From: Trichobilharzia regenti | Lineage: Eukaryota; Platyhelminthes; Trematoda; Strigeidida; Schistosomatidae | Direction of reading: 5' to 3' | NCBI GenBank assembly: GCA_944472135.2 | Contig: OX235263.1 | Coordinates: 16,289,517 to 16,353,516, forward strand | DNA length: 64,000 nt | Part shown: positions 32,945 through 43,029 of the stretch, piece after piece | Position numbering within the stretch: position 1 is the stretch's first letter | Layout of the letters: each line of letters opens with the position of its first letter | Notes under the pieces: generated by a model | The model's input: only the letters and a program-made list of their open reading frames with translations | Databases searched by the model: none | Told to the model about the DNA's origin: nothing | Translations under genes and position numbers: made by a program

Positions 32945-35300
32945 CAGCAGTTCGAGTTGCCACGTTCCAAATAGCACACAGAGGTAGACAAGAAGATGAG
33001 TGGAGAGAATTAATAGAGTTTGACAAATATAGGAGTGAAACAGAATGGGTAATGGTAGAAAGGAATATGAAAGATTACAGAGATTGAATACATCTGCGCC
33101 ATTGACAACGATTTTGAGCCATGTCACCTATTGTCTCCAGCCATTGATTCCTAGAGTCCCGAGGGCCCCAACCCGGGAGTCTGCATCTCCCTACCTGACT
33201 CAGTTTAACTGTCAAGGATTTCATGGATTGATGCCATGTTTTTGTTTGGCCACCACTGGCTCTTTTCCAACCTGAACCTATATCAGCTAACAATGCCCGT
33301 CGGGGGAGGCGGTGGTTAGGCATGCGCAGCACGTGACCTAGCCATCTTAGTCTATGTAACTTTATAACCTCGTCGATTGATTTTCCCTCTTTGCCCAACA
33401 CTCTACGCCTAACGTCAACATTACTTATCTTGTGAAACCACCTAACGTGAGACAGAGATCGCAGACATCTATGATCGAAAGCAGTCAACCTTTTCATGTC
33501 TTCAACGCGTATTGGCCATGTTTCAGAGCCATAGAGAAGGACGGAGCGAACTGATGAGCAGTACACACGTCCCTTGGTTGATAACCGGATGTCACGCCTA
33601 CGCCAGAGATGGTGTAAGTCAGCGAAAGCAGCTCGAGCTTTTCGGATCCGTGCTGAGATTTCATCGCCAATCAGTCCGTTGGTGCTAATACAACTTCCCA
33701 AGTAGGTGAAGTGGTCAACATGTTCTATCACTTCACTCCCTATCACTAAGTTAGGGGTTGACGTCGTCCAGTCCTGTAGCAGCATCTTACATTTTGCAGG
33801 GGCGAATCGCATGCCAAACATACGAAGATTGCTGCTCAAGGTGTTCAGAAGACTCTGCATTTTGTCAGCATCCTCCCCTAACAGGACTATGTCATCTGCA
33901 TATTCTAAGTCCATTAGATTATTCCCTGGTAACAAGTCGATTCCTAAGTCACTACGTTCAGTTAAGGATACTTCCATTAGCATATCTATGATGAAGTTAA
34001 ACAGAAATGGGGAAAGTGGACATCCCTGTCGGACACCACTGGTTGTTACCAATTCAGATGACAATTCCCCATAAGCCCTTACACGACTACGTGAGTTTGA
34101 ATAGAGTGCCTTGATTAGTGCAATGTACTTTCTTGGCACTCCCTTCACAGTCAGACATTGCCATAGTACTTTTCGGTCCACGGAGTCGAAGGCCGCCTTC
34201 AAGTCAAGAAATATGACAATTGTTGGACGCCGAAAAGTGTGTCTATGTTCTAGAATCTGTCGAAGAGTGAAGATATGATCTATGCACCCTCTACCTGGTC
34301 TAAAGCCTGCTTGATTTTCCCTTGTCTGTTCCTCCCGAGTTCTGCTTAGTCTATGCATGATTACTGAGCCTAGGATTTTAGAGACTATGTTCGTTAGGCT
34401 GATCCCCCTATGATTATCACACGAGGACTTGTTTCCCTTCTTGAATATCGGTATAATGAGTGACTTACCCCAGTCTGATGGTACTGTCTCTGATTCCCAG
34501 ACTTTGCCTAGTACCTCAGTTAATCTACAAACTAGTATGTCACCCCCATATTTAAACACCTCCGGAATAATTCCGTCGGGTCCTGCCGCTTTGCCTCGTT
34601 TCAAATTACTGATAGCTTTTGTAACCTCACCTACAGACGGCGGACCAGTGTCTATATCCCATTCGGGTACGTGGTGGATGGCGGGGAGGTTCAGTGTGGC
34701 TGTAGGCAAGTTAAATTGTTCCTCAAAGTGTTCTTTCCAGCGTTCAAGGCGTCTATCCTGAGAGCTAATTAAGGAGCCATTTTTCTCAGAAATAGTCTCA
34801 CTTATGAATTGCCTTTTCCCGCCCGATTCTGTGATGAGTCTAAAGAGTTGCCTAGTGTTGCCTATCGCCAATGCTTTTTCCATCTCTTTCGCCTTTGTCA
34901 CCCACCACTGTTCACGGTCTTTGCGGAGACTTTTAGTAAGTTTCCTTTTGTGCAGCTTTCGCTCCTCATTGAATTCGGAGCTCGCCGGAATAAGTCTTCT
35001 AGCATCTATCAGTTCGGATGAGGCAGTCGAAATCCAGTGGTTTTTACTCACCTTTGGATTTGTCTTATTCACAGCTTTTACAGCTGTATCTATAGCTGAC
35101 TGAATATTCTTCCAGGCTTCTCCAGGGTGAGCACAGCTGTCGATTCAGATATGCGTTTAGCTAGTTCTTCCTCAAATAGGGATTTAGTTTCCTGATCGAG
35201 CTGGGGGCGTAATGGTTTTACCGCCAGCTGTTTCCTACGTCCGTTCAGTCGTAAGCACACACGAGCCCGGACCAGTGCGTGATCAGTATCTACACACGTG
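32945..35300 (-). mobile_element. RTE-clade LINE RTE-2, 5'-truncated
   Basis: It starts inside the endonuclease (TDHALVRARVCLRL near 35285-35240), has one frameshift near 35130, and continues into a 665-codon RT frame. A short 3' UTR follows to about 32945. It is a different family from RTE-1. Its 5' end abuts a PLE-A copy at about 35302. Confidence 0.9.
33075..35072 (-). CDS. RTE-2 reverse transcriptase, uninterrupted 665-codon frame
   Basis: Domains in order: a basic N-terminal linker (residues 35-70), [14 protein letters not shown] (160-173), NHRGISL (220-226), [14 protein letters not shown] (253-266), [12 protein letters not shown] (289-300, first catalytic Asp), [15 protein letters not shown] (345-359), [10 protein letters not shown] (389-398, catalytic DD), FTYLGSCIS and a C-terminal RxxCLRSL plus [12 protein letters not shown] region. 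All key RT residues are intact. The chosen Met is internal: homologous residues continue upstream in another frame after the 35130 frameshift, so the natural protein was longer and endonuclease-linked. Confidence 0.9.
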   Translation of the reverse strand: MNKTNPKVSKNHWISTASSELIDARRLIPASSEFNEERKLHKRKLTKSLRKDREQWWVTKAKEMEKALAIGNTRQLFRLITESGGKRQFISETISEKNGSLISSQDRRLERWKEHFEEQFNLPTATLNLPAIHHVPEWDIDTGPPSVGEVTKAISNLKRGKAAGPDGIIPEVFKYGGDILVCRLTEVLGKVWESETVPSDWGKSLIIPIFKKGNKSSCDNHRGISLTNIVSKILGSVIMHRLSRTREEQTRENQAGFRPGRGCIDHIFTLRQILEHRHTFRRPTIVIFLDLKAAFDSVDRKVLWQCLTVKGVPRKYIALIKALYSNSRSRVRAYGELSSELVTTSGVRQGCPLSPFLFNFIIDMLMEVSLTERSDLGIDLLPGNNLMDLEYADDIVLLGEDADKMQSLLNTLSSNLRMFGMRFAPAKCKMLLQDWTTSTPNLVIGSEVIEHVDHFTYLGSCISTNGLIGDEISARIRKARAAFADLHHLWRRRDIRLSTKGRVYCSSVRSVLLYGSETWPIRVEDMKRLTAFDHRCLRSLSHVRWFHKISNVDVRRRVLGKEGKSIDEVIKLHRLRWLGHVLRMPNHRLPRRALLADIGSGWKRASGGQTKTWHQSMKSLTVKLSQVGRCRLPGWGPRDSRNQWLETIGDMAQNRCQWRRCIQSL

Positions 35301-35740
35301 TTCCAGAAGTATAAAACTTGGGCACTGTGGTAGAGTATAATTCCATTATAGATGAGATTTTATTTTGATAAATCGCACAGTGTTTACAGTTTTATGAACT
35401 GATGAAGTTTCGAGCACAAACTGTTGCTCATAATCCTATCAAGTTACTCACACAACTTTGTTCTTTCATTTATATACATGTGTGGAATGGATTAGATGTT
35501 GGATTAAAAATCAATCAATGTGCGATAATGTACATTCAGAAATAATCGTACGCGTGTTTTTGATCAATTGCAATTAGATGGGAAAAATGGACGAGTGCTT
35601 TTACAGTCGTAATAAGCTACTTGTTAGAATGTGTTTGAATTGAAATAGAATTTTAAGATTATTTATTACCCTCTTCTGATTTGACCTGCGGTAATAATAT
35701 CTTCCATACCTCTGGTATTTGCATTGTGTAATGTAAGCGC

Positions 35741-36355
35741 AATATCGCTTGAAATGAAGTCACGCGTAGATAAAGGCTATCCCGGTCCAGAACAAACAAG
35801 AAGCCGGTCACTGTTTCTACGGTACTATTAATAAACAAATCAATAATTATATATACAACAAACCTTAACGGTTTCAAGAGTAAAAAGCACAACGCTTAAC
35901 AGAAAGCAAGGTACCGCTATCAGAGCGGAATAACGTTAAAACCAAAATTGCGAACTAGCCGGAACCAGACACGACCGTTCAGGTAAGCAGTCAGTAGAAG
36001 AATGAACCCAAGTAAGGTATGGCATAAAACAGAGAGCGTTTAAGAGAGATAGACCGAGCATAGGCACAAAGATAGAATTTAATTGGCTACTTAACCAGGT
36101 AGGAAAATACAGATGAAAATCAATAAATAAGATAAACTCGACAGAATAGTACAAAGTTAGACATGGATCAGCAAAAATAACAGTTCACAAAATACTCTGA
36201 TTGGGCCATGAGTTCAACTGTCTGACTAAACAGATCGAGGTAAAAACACATACACACAGTTCATTAAACAAGCAGGGATAGACACGTTAGGCATGGATAA
36301 TTGGGTTGCAACAACTCTAGGCTGACCCGGGACAGGTTGACTTGATTCAAGGATG
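35741..36355. other. Unassigned insert inside PLE-A copy, possible LTR or SINE fragment
   Basis: This 615-base stretch is less AT-rich than its surroundings and has no match elsewhere in the window. It contains GGTACTATTAATAAACAAATC and AACCAGACACGACCGTTCAG. No ORF of note, terminal repeat or primer site was found. It may be a solo-LTR piece or a fragment of an unrecognised repeat. Confidence 0.35.
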
Positions 36356-36365
36356 GGAATAGAAT

Positions 36366-36757
36366 TGATCTTACATGTAATAAGACCAATAGTAGATTTT
36401 AGAAATACCCCCACGTATGAATTATCAAAACACTTAGCTCTAATACTTTGTCCTATTAGAAATCGCTCAAACTCTAGACTAACTAATTCATATGAGATGA
36501 AAAGTAAGCTAAATGACATTCAACTAGAGAATGATGAAAAAATGATTAGTTTTGATATAACTAGTCTTTACACTAATATACTAGTCATTATGGTCTCAGA
36601 GGCAGTGAAAAAAGAACTAACTGCGGATCCTGAACTGAATCATAGGACAAAGCTGCCCATTGAAGAAATTATGTTAGGGATTCAGTTATGTCTCACATCT
36701 ACCATCTTTAAATTCCAAGGCAAAATATATAGACAAACAGAATCTAACACATTCTAA
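36366..36757 (+). pseudogene. PLE-A reverse transcriptase fragment
   Basis: The plus frame reads RPIVDFRNTPTYELSKHLA, then MISFDITSLYTNI (the PLE SFDV/DVxSLFTNxP block), IEEIMLGIQLCLTSTIFKFQ and GKIYRQTES, and stops. In other PLEs the next block is GVAMGSPLGP; here it is replaced by the inverted terminal repeat. The catalytic YxDD box is missing. Confidence 0.8.
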
Positions 36758-36947
36758 CAAGTAGCTTATTACGACTGTAAAAGCACTCGTCCATTTTTCC
36801 CATCTAATTGCAATTGATCAAAAACACGCGTACGATTATTTCTGAATGTACATTATCGCACATTGATTGATTTTTAATCCAACATCTAATCCATTCCACA
36901 CATGTATATAAATGAAAGAACAAAGTTGTGTGAGTAACTTGATAGGA

Positions 36948-39575
36948 TTATGAGCAACAGTTTGTGCTCGAATCTTTATCTCTTCGTAATATGATATAGT
37001 CTTTTTTGAGAAGCCCAGGAAAGATTGATGGAGAGCAATAGAGTACAATAGGTAAAATACAGGAGTTTAAAAATTGCAAAACTAAAGGTTGGTTGATACC
37101 TGATTGTCTTAACTTTTTAATGTAGAAGGTAAGACGAAACATTTTCTTAGAGATAGATAAGATATGGAATGACCATGAAAGGTCAGAGGAAAGAACTAAT
37201 CCAAGGTATTTAATGCTTGATTTGGTTTCAATTTCCGTGCCATCTATGCTACAGGGATCATGCGAGCTAACTAGTTCAAGTAAGTCACGTCGATGCTTGA
37301 AAGTAAAGTCAAGTGCCTGACATTTGGAAGGATTTAATATAAGACCATTTGACTTGGACCAGTTGTTGATGTCCAACAGAAAGCTATTAAGTTTGGAGCT
37401 GTCAGACTCGGAAGTGATAGGCAGTGATACAGTCAGATCATCTGCATATTTGACAAAGTTAGTTTCGTTTGAATGAGGCAGGTCATGTAGGAAGAAAGAA
37501 AAAAGAAAAGGAGAGAGGACAGCACCTTGTGGAACACCGGATTTTGTAAGCGAGGTAGAAGAAGATTTGCCGTTATATACAGTATACTGCATTCTATCAG
37601 AAAAATAGGAATGCAACCAACTCTTAGCCCAGGATCCTGTTTGTGTCAACGATAGCTTATTTAACAAAAGGCCCCTAGGTACAGAGTCAAAAGCAGATGT
37701 GTAGTCTAAGAAAGCACTACGAACATATTTAGCACCTTTGTCTAAACAAGAGACAACATTGTGATATAAGACAACCGCAGCATCCAAGGTACTTCTACCA
37801 TGTTTGTATGCAAATTGTTTAGGATCATTAAAAGGTTTCAAAGCGGGTTCAAGACGAAGTAAAAGTAATTTTTCCATCAATTTTAAAAAGGGGGAAGTAA
37901 TTGCAATAGGCCGAAATTTAATATCAGAACCAGAAGATGGTTTTGGTATAGGGATAATTTTAATGTTTTTCCATGCAAAAGGTAGAACGTTACCGGAAAA
38001 AGAGGCATTAAAAATGTTAGTAAGAGGATAACACAAAATATCAGCACAATTCCTGAGGACAATGGCAGGTATGCCGTCAGGACCAAGGCTTTGAGAAGGC
38101 TTAAGAGACCGGAGACATTTAAGCACATCAAGGGTATTAAAACCACTAAAGTTATTGTCAATATGATTTGTATCATTTGGAAGGGTATCAACAGAAGAGC
38201 GTATGAAAGATTTATTAAGAGTGTCAACATTAAGAGATGGAACAGAAATACATCGCTTACCGTTAGTAATTTCTTTGAAAAGTTTCCATAAATTAGAAGG
38301 GGTTTTACATGACAAAAATCTTTGATTATATAAAACATTTAGTCTTTTTATTTCCAGTTTTATCAGAATGTTTAACTTTTTTACACCAGGCTTATCATTA
38401 GTTTTGAACAACAGTTCTTTATTTCTACGTAGCTTTTTGAGATATGGCGAAGATAAGCGATCAAATCGAATGAATAATGTTTCTTTAGGACAACATATTT
38501 CGAAACAGAATTTAAGATAATCGGTAGTGTTTGTGATTGTTTCATCTAATGTTTGTTCTGTAAATAAGTCCCAGTTAGTGTCTTTCAACATGCATCTGAG
38601 CTTGTCTAGGTTGTCTTTTGAGTAGCATCTCCGTTGAACTTTACTGTAGAGGTGAGAGAGGACACCTTTGTGTGATTTGGAATATATTTTAGGCAGCACA
38701 CGTATGACACAGTGGTCAGAATTAAGTAAAGGAGCACGTTTGCGAGCTTCATATATGCCAACATCATTAATGAATACTAGATCCAGTTTTTTACCAAGAC
38801 GGGTGGCAAAGTTAACAATATTGTCATGACCAAGTGATATAAGGAAGGAGCAATCGCTTCCATTGAAGTCGCCAGTTACTATTGATAAAGAGTTCTCGAA
38901 GCAAGCTGCAGCAAAAGCGGTGAATTCATCGGCGAACATAGATAAATCCAATATGGTACAGCCAGGAGAGACATAAACATTAGAAATATAAATGAATTTG
39001 TATTTTGACAGGTGTTTCGGGCGACATCTCACAGTGATGCAATCAATGAAGTCATTCGAGAATTTGAAACAAACTTTGTTAGAAATGGACCATTTTGAGT
39101 GAATAAAAGTTGCAACACCTCCACCACATTTTTTCTTGGAACAAACACGGTCTTGTCGAAAAACATTGAAATTGTTTAGAGACACAATATTGTCATCGTA
39201 TGAGTCATGGAGCCAGGTTTCTTGTAGAGTGACAATACCAGTATTGTGGTAGGTACTAGAAGACAACAGGGACTGAAAATCCAGAATTTTATTAGGCAGG
39301 GACCGGCAGTTGGTACTAATGATAACTGGAACAGTGGTGTGATGTATGGGTGTAGATTTTAAGGCACGCTGCCAACCTCCATGGTGCTTTTTCTTGAGTT
39401 TATTGCAAATATGAAAGTTTTTGGGTTTAAAACGTTTTATAAAATCCCGGGAGTGGATAATACGATTAGAATGCATAATGTGATATGTAAATACCAATAA
39501 AATACGAGTAAATAGATGCAAAATGTACATGGAATGTGGTAGCCCAAAAATGTTCAAACAGGCCGCCAAGGTCAT
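36948..39575 (-). CDS. CR1 endonuclease-reverse transcriptase, 875 codons, C-terminus replaced
   Basis: An apurinic-type endonuclease occupies residues 83-292: STNCRSLPNK (Asn89), LQETW (Glu119), VTGDFN (Asp236, Asn238), LDLVFIND and NSDHCVI (286-292). The RT spans about 495-780: LGPDGIPAIVL, FRPIAITSPFLKLMEKLLL, FLDYTSAFDSV (622-632), SGVPQGAVLSPFLF (679-692), VKYADDLTV (708-716), IKYLGLVLSSDLSWSFH. All catalytic residues are present with no stop or frameshift. The last nine codons (36948-36974) come from the PLE arm, so the normal C-terminal block after LLKKDYIILRR is lost. Confidence 0.93.
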   Translation of the reverse strand: MTLAACLNIFGLPHSMYILHLFTRILLVFTYHIMHSNRIIHSRDFIKRFKPKNFHICNKLKKKHHGGWQRALKSTPIHHTTVPVIISTNCRSLPNKILDFQSLLSSSTYHNTGIVTLQETWLHDSYDDNIVSLNNFNVFRQDRVCSKKKCGGGVATFIHSKWSISNKVCFKFSNDFIDCITVRCRPKHLSKYKFIYISNVYVSPGCTILDLSMFADEFTAFAAACFENSLSIVTGDFNGSDCSFLISLGHDNIVNFATRLGKKLDLVFINDVGIYEARKRAPLLNSDHCVIRVLPKIYSKSHKGVLSHLYSKVQRRCYSKDNLDKLRCMLKDTNWDLFTEQTLDETITNTTDYLKFCFEICCPKETLFIRFDRLSSPYLKKLRRNKELLFKTNDKPGVKKLNILIKLEIKRLNVLYNQRFLSCKTPSNLWKLFKEITNGKRCISVPSLNVDTLNKSFIRSSVDTLPNDTNHIDNNFSGFNTLDVLKCLRSLKPSQSLGPDGIPAIVLRNCADILCYPLTNIFNASFSGNVLPFAWKNIKIIPIPKPSSGSDIKFRPIAITSPFLKLMEKLLLLRLEPALKPFNDPKQFAYKHGRSTLDAAVVLYHNVVSCLDKGAKYVRSAFLDYTSAFDSVPRGLLLNKLSLTQTGSWAKSWLHSYFSDRMQYTVYNGKSSSTSLTKSGVPQGAVLSPFLFSFFLHDLPHSNETNFVKYADDLTVSLPITSESDSSKLNSFLLDINNWSKSNGLILNPSKCQALDFTFKHRRDLLELVSSHDPCSIDGTEIETKSSIKYLGLVLSSDLSWSFHILSISKKMFRLTFYIKKLRQSGINQPLVLQFLNSCILPIVLYCSPSIFPGLLKKDYIILRRDKDSSTNCCS

Positions 39576-39720
39576 AAAGTGACGTTGCTTCTCTGCTAGT
39601 GATAACGAATAATAATGTATATAAAAATCTATAAATGTTTTCCAAATAAACGGTCTGTTGCCTTGCCATTGTCTTCTGTCGTTATGAATGTAGTATTAAA
39701 CCATGGAGGCCACGTTAGCG
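36973..39720 (-). mobile_element. CR1-clade LINE with intact endonuclease and RT but lost 3' end
   Basis: The copy reads from about 39720 (5' side) to 36973, where it stops in the RT C-terminus at an abrupt junction with a PLE-A arm. LINEs normally lose 5' rather than 3' sequence, so the 3' loss needs a later deletion or recombination. A separate CR1 3' end lies just upstream in minus sense (39850-40760). Confidence 0.88.
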
Positions 39721-39849
39721 TTGATGAGGTATCTTGTTTCAAGCAAGCATGACAGAATGAAAACTTTTTATGCGTCTGATTTCCCTGTTACTGAACAAAG
39801 CTATTTGATAATCTCGGATCAGTAAACGAATCACTCTGATCACACATCT

Positions 39850-40760
39850 TATGTAATAAAAAAAATAATTTACTTTATTCCAAAAACAGTACTTATAATA
39901 CAGAATGCAATTCTCAGCATTTGTCACAACACCGTGCATCTGATTTACTTGAAATATAAATAAAATTAAAACAAAAGTAACCAGATGAATTTGTTCATGT
40001 TTATGATATAAAGTCAAAAATATTCAAAGCACGAATTGGGATTGTTAAATATAATAATAATATGATAACAGTGAGTTTGTTTCAAACCGTATTGTCGATT
40101 CAATTTGGAAACTTTAGCATGTTATAGATCATTGGTCTAATGTTCTGTTGATATAGTAAAGTGAGGAGAAATACAAAATTTACAGTTATAACACAGCCTA
40201 AATTATGTTAACACTTATGAAAAATAAATAAATAAAAACAAAAAAATGGAGAGGATTATAAATATAAGAAATACAATAAGAATATAGTTTGCTACTGTAA
40301 GGGTGGAGGGAATGGTTTATTTAGTAGTGCAAAGAAGGTTTGTTAGTTCATGTCTGACACTATTTCCATCACATAAAATACGTGCCGCCAAATATGGTAT
40401 AGTGTAATTTTTATACTTAGACGTACGCGCATAAATTCTTCTGAAAAGACTTCTTGTTTTACCTGAGGAGACACAAGGTGGGAGCTGCGGGTGTTGTGGT
40501 GGATGCTTACAGTCTGACAAAATTCCTTTGGCAAGTAAGGGTTGGGTTATGCCTGAGTGCCTCAACTTCTTAATGTAAAAAGTCAGAAGAAATATTCTTT
40601 TATAGATCTCTAAGACATGGGAAGACCAGGATAGGTCAAAAGAAAGAATTAATGCAAGATACTTAACTTCCTACTTGGTTTCTATGTCAATATCTACAGT
40701 TTTGCAATTTTGTAATTTTGAATCACAGAACCCGTTGGAACAGTATAGGCATCAGGAAGA
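39850..40760 (-). mobile_element. CR1 LINE 3' end (RT C-terminus and 3' UTR)
   Basis: The minus strand carries FYIKKLRHSGITQPLL (with an internal deletion), AKGILSDCKHPPQHPQLPPC, VSSGKTRS and YARTSKYKNYTIPYLAARIL, then about 460 bases of 3' UTR ending near GAATTGCATTCTGTATTATA and AGTACTGTTTTTGGAATAAA. It is a typical 5'-truncated insertion with a complete 3' end. The C-terminal block shows what the copy at 36973 has lost. Confidence 0.85.
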
Positions 40761-40919
40761 TCTAGGGTATAACAGGGTAATGTTCCTAATAATGATAACA
40801 ATAGTAGTCATTTAAAAGTGATACAAACAAGCGTAAAGTGACCTCTGATCACACGGTTATCTCTACTTCATTTATGAGGCATACGTTTCAGCAATATCTG
40901 AACATAAATTAGTTGATAT

Positions 40920-41370
40920 CTTAATTGAACACTAGTTACTAGTGTGACGTGTTTTGTTCTTTTCTTCGCTGCAGGCTGAATTCTATCAGTCAGCTTTGTA
41001 ATGTGGCTACCATTCTAGGTAGGTCGCCATCACAGCATAGATTGATTTGATGCTATTAGATGGTTTGAGGCAATCGGAAGGAAGCCTTCCACCTAGGTTT
41101 CGTGCTAGTTGGCACACATCATCGTAACACTAGTTACTAGTGTCCAATCAAAATATCCACTACAGTCCTGCAGGAGGTCAATCGCGAGCCCGAATAGCTC
41201 ATTGGTGACGCCTCTGACTACAGGGCAGCACTGAGTGAAGCGGGTTCGAATCTCAGAAATGACATGAGTTCCTTCAAGACAGTTGCAGATACGCCTTGCT
41301 GACTACTCAGTGCCAACTAGCAGGAAACCTAGATCCAAGGCTTTCTGACGATTGCCTCCAACCATCTAAT
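40920..41370 (+). mobile_element. SINE-C copy with 16-base target duplication, itself interrupted
   Basis: Exact copies of ATAAATTAGTTGATAT flank it (40904-40919 and 41371-41386). The tRNA-like head includes CGAGCCCGAATAGCTCATTG and the B-box AGCGGGTTCGAATCTC. The body holds ACATGAGTTCCTTCAAGACA and AAACCTAGATCCAAGGC, ending TTGCCTCCAACCATCTAAT. An insertion at 40946-41125 interrupts its 5' part. The SINE-C copy at 10005-10215 is a relative. Confidence 0.85.
40946..41125 (-). mobile_element. Truncated SINE-C inserted within a SINE-C, 18-base target duplication
   Basis: The insert is flanked by exact copies of AACACTAGTTACTAGTGT (40928-40945 and 41126-41143), a near-palindromic target. Its distal part (GCTATTAGATGGTTTGAGGC to TTCGTGCTAGTTGGCACAC) is the complement of the SINE-C 3' region. 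The proximal 80 bases are not seen in the other copies. Confidence 0.85.
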
Positions 41371-41966
41371 ATAAATTAGTTGATATGGAAACTAAGGTGT
41401 GGTTTGGAAAATCTCATATTATATCAAGTAATGCTTTAATAATAGTCTACATTGTTAAACTTTTTTGTAAACACTTTTTGTTGATGCTCAGGTTGACAGA
41501 CATTTTTGCTTCAATAATTTTTCTCATGTGATGATAACTATCTCGATTGTATTTTAAAGAAAAGAAGCAGCAGTTTTTATTGTTGTTTCCGCTTGATCAA
41601 CCTGATAAATTTGAGTCTTTTGTGGGTTTTTTCTGCAGAGTTTTGTTTTTCATTCAGGTTGGTTATTATTAGTCTTTATTATTTCAACAGAATATCGTAG
41701 GAATTAGTGCCTAATTTTTAAACTGGTGTATGTCTGAATTCAAGAATATTCCGTTTAAATATCTTCTTCAGGCTTTACTTTATTTTGGATGTATCCTAGC
41801 TCATTTTTTAAAGAGTCATCTGTACAGATACGTCTTCCTCTATTCGTCACGAATAGATACATTCAAAATAAGTTGGTCCATGGGGTTATCCTAATAGATT
41901 TGTAAGGAGACAAATGAACAAGTACAATAAAGAGAAACTAACAGCAGTTGAAAAGAAACAACTGTT

Positions 41967-42440
41967 ATGAAATTGCAGTTTAATGGGGACCTGGCTAGTG
42001 AAGTCTTACATCTGAGATTATCTAGAGCGATAAAACGGACTTATACCGCCGCCATCCTTTGTTTGCCATTTTCCAGCCGATCAGTTTTGATTGTTCAGGT
42101 GAAAGGTAAGCTACCTGGCTGTGCCATTTCTAAGTGTATCTATAAATTTAGTTGCTCCTGTGGAGAGAGTTGGCTATATAGGGTGAACAACTAGACAGCT
42201 TAACAAACGCATTAATAACCATCTTCCTTCATGGTTCGGAAAGGGTCAAATAAAATCCATACGAAGTTGTATTTTGGCTCATTTGATTGATGATAGCGGT
42301 CACCAAGTGGACAAAAATAGTGTCTTCAAAGTTATCTATCGCATTTCACCGAGCCTTTCGAACGGAATTCGAATCCGTCTTTTACATATAGCCCAAGAAG
42401 CGATGAGAATCAATTCTTCTAGAGAATAATCCTAGTGTCC
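41967..42440 (+). pseudogene. PLE-G RT/GIY-YIG C-terminal fragment
   Basis: The open part (41967-42194) reads KLQFNGDLASEVLHLRLSRA, KLPGCAISKCIYKFSCSCG and then shifts frame inside the YIG motif. Decayed continuation carries SSFMVRKGSNK and HFTEPFERNS-like pieces in other frames. It aligns with minus-strand 12950-13470. No catalytic RT motif is left. Confidence 0.75.
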
Positions 42441-42741
42441 TTGCATACAAAAGAAGTTTGTTCTACCTTTGTCTCTCCCTTGGCCCAGGTGAATTCTATT
42501 CAAAAACTGTCTCACTCCTTCCTATTTTCCGTCTCCTTCGTATTTTTGTGATATTTGTTTAAACTCTGATTATCTGTCCACTTCACATTTAGTATTACGT
42601 AACTTTTAACATTTGACCTAATTTATTTATTTATTGAATTCTCTACATATACACATATTACTACCTTTGTTATTCTTATCGCCACCTGCGTAAACCTTAT
42701 TATCAATATTATTTTGTTATTATTATAATCCTCGTTATTAA

Positions 42742-43029
42742 AGTGGTCTAGTAGATAACGCTTTGGCGTTTGAAACAATAGGTACTGGGTTCGAGCCTCG
42801 GTGGGAACATCATCACTCACTGAGAAATGCAGGTACATCCAGCTGACGATTCCCAAATGGGACGAAATGCACATCCTGGATTCCGCTGCTAGCCACCATC
42901 CACCAATTGTATACACATCAAATCCCCAGACATCGTCGAAGCATCTGCACAAGAAGCCGACATGTCAACCTGAGACCGAGCACTTCGGTCCAATCAATCG
43001 ACGGGAAAATCAAAAATTCAATTCAATAA
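42742..43029 (+). mobile_element. SMalpha-type retroposon (tRNA-like promoter plus hammerhead)
   Basis: The 288-base element is flanked by TCGTTATTAA (42732-42741 and 43030-43039). It opens with a tRNA-like pol III promoter: A-box-like AGTGGTCTAGTAGATAACGC and B-box GGGTTCGAGCCTCG. A hammerhead-type domain follows, then CCACCATCCACCAATTGT and a 3' part with a GC-rich hairpin (GACCGAGCACTTCGGTCC). This organisation is that of the SMalpha family of schistosomes, known for self-cleaving transcripts. The 93-codon ORF over it is not a gene. Confidence 0.92.
42830..42888 (+). ncRNA. Hammerhead ribozyme of SMalpha type
   Basis: The conserved core is present: CTGACGA (42843-42849) and GAAA (42864-42867). 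Stem I pairs ATCCAG (42837-42842) with CTGGAT (42876-42881), with an outer CAG/CTG pairing. Stem II pairs TCCC (42851-42854) with GGGA (42859-42862). Predicted cleavage is after ATC at 42875. Stem III keeps pairing by a double change (T42868 with A42873 in place of the usual C-G). T42850 faces C42863 in place of the usual G-C pair next to the core, which should weaken activity. Confidence 0.9.

Larger units (their letters stand above)
35302..36972. mobile_element. PLE-A inverted copy with an internal foreign segment
   Basis: The left end (35302-35740) reads PLE-A terminal and 3' sequence on the minus strand. The right end (36758-36972) is its inverted copy (GTAGCTTATTACGACTGTAA pairs with TTACAGTCGTAATAAGCTAC). 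Between them lie an unrelated 35741-36355 segment and a PLE RT fragment (36366-36757). The right arm is cut at 36972, where a CR1 LINE begins. Confidence 0.75.

Noticed and set aside
35741..36355. Confident call of a solo LTR
   Set aside because: No TG..CA ends with a target duplication could be found, so it is kept as unassigned.
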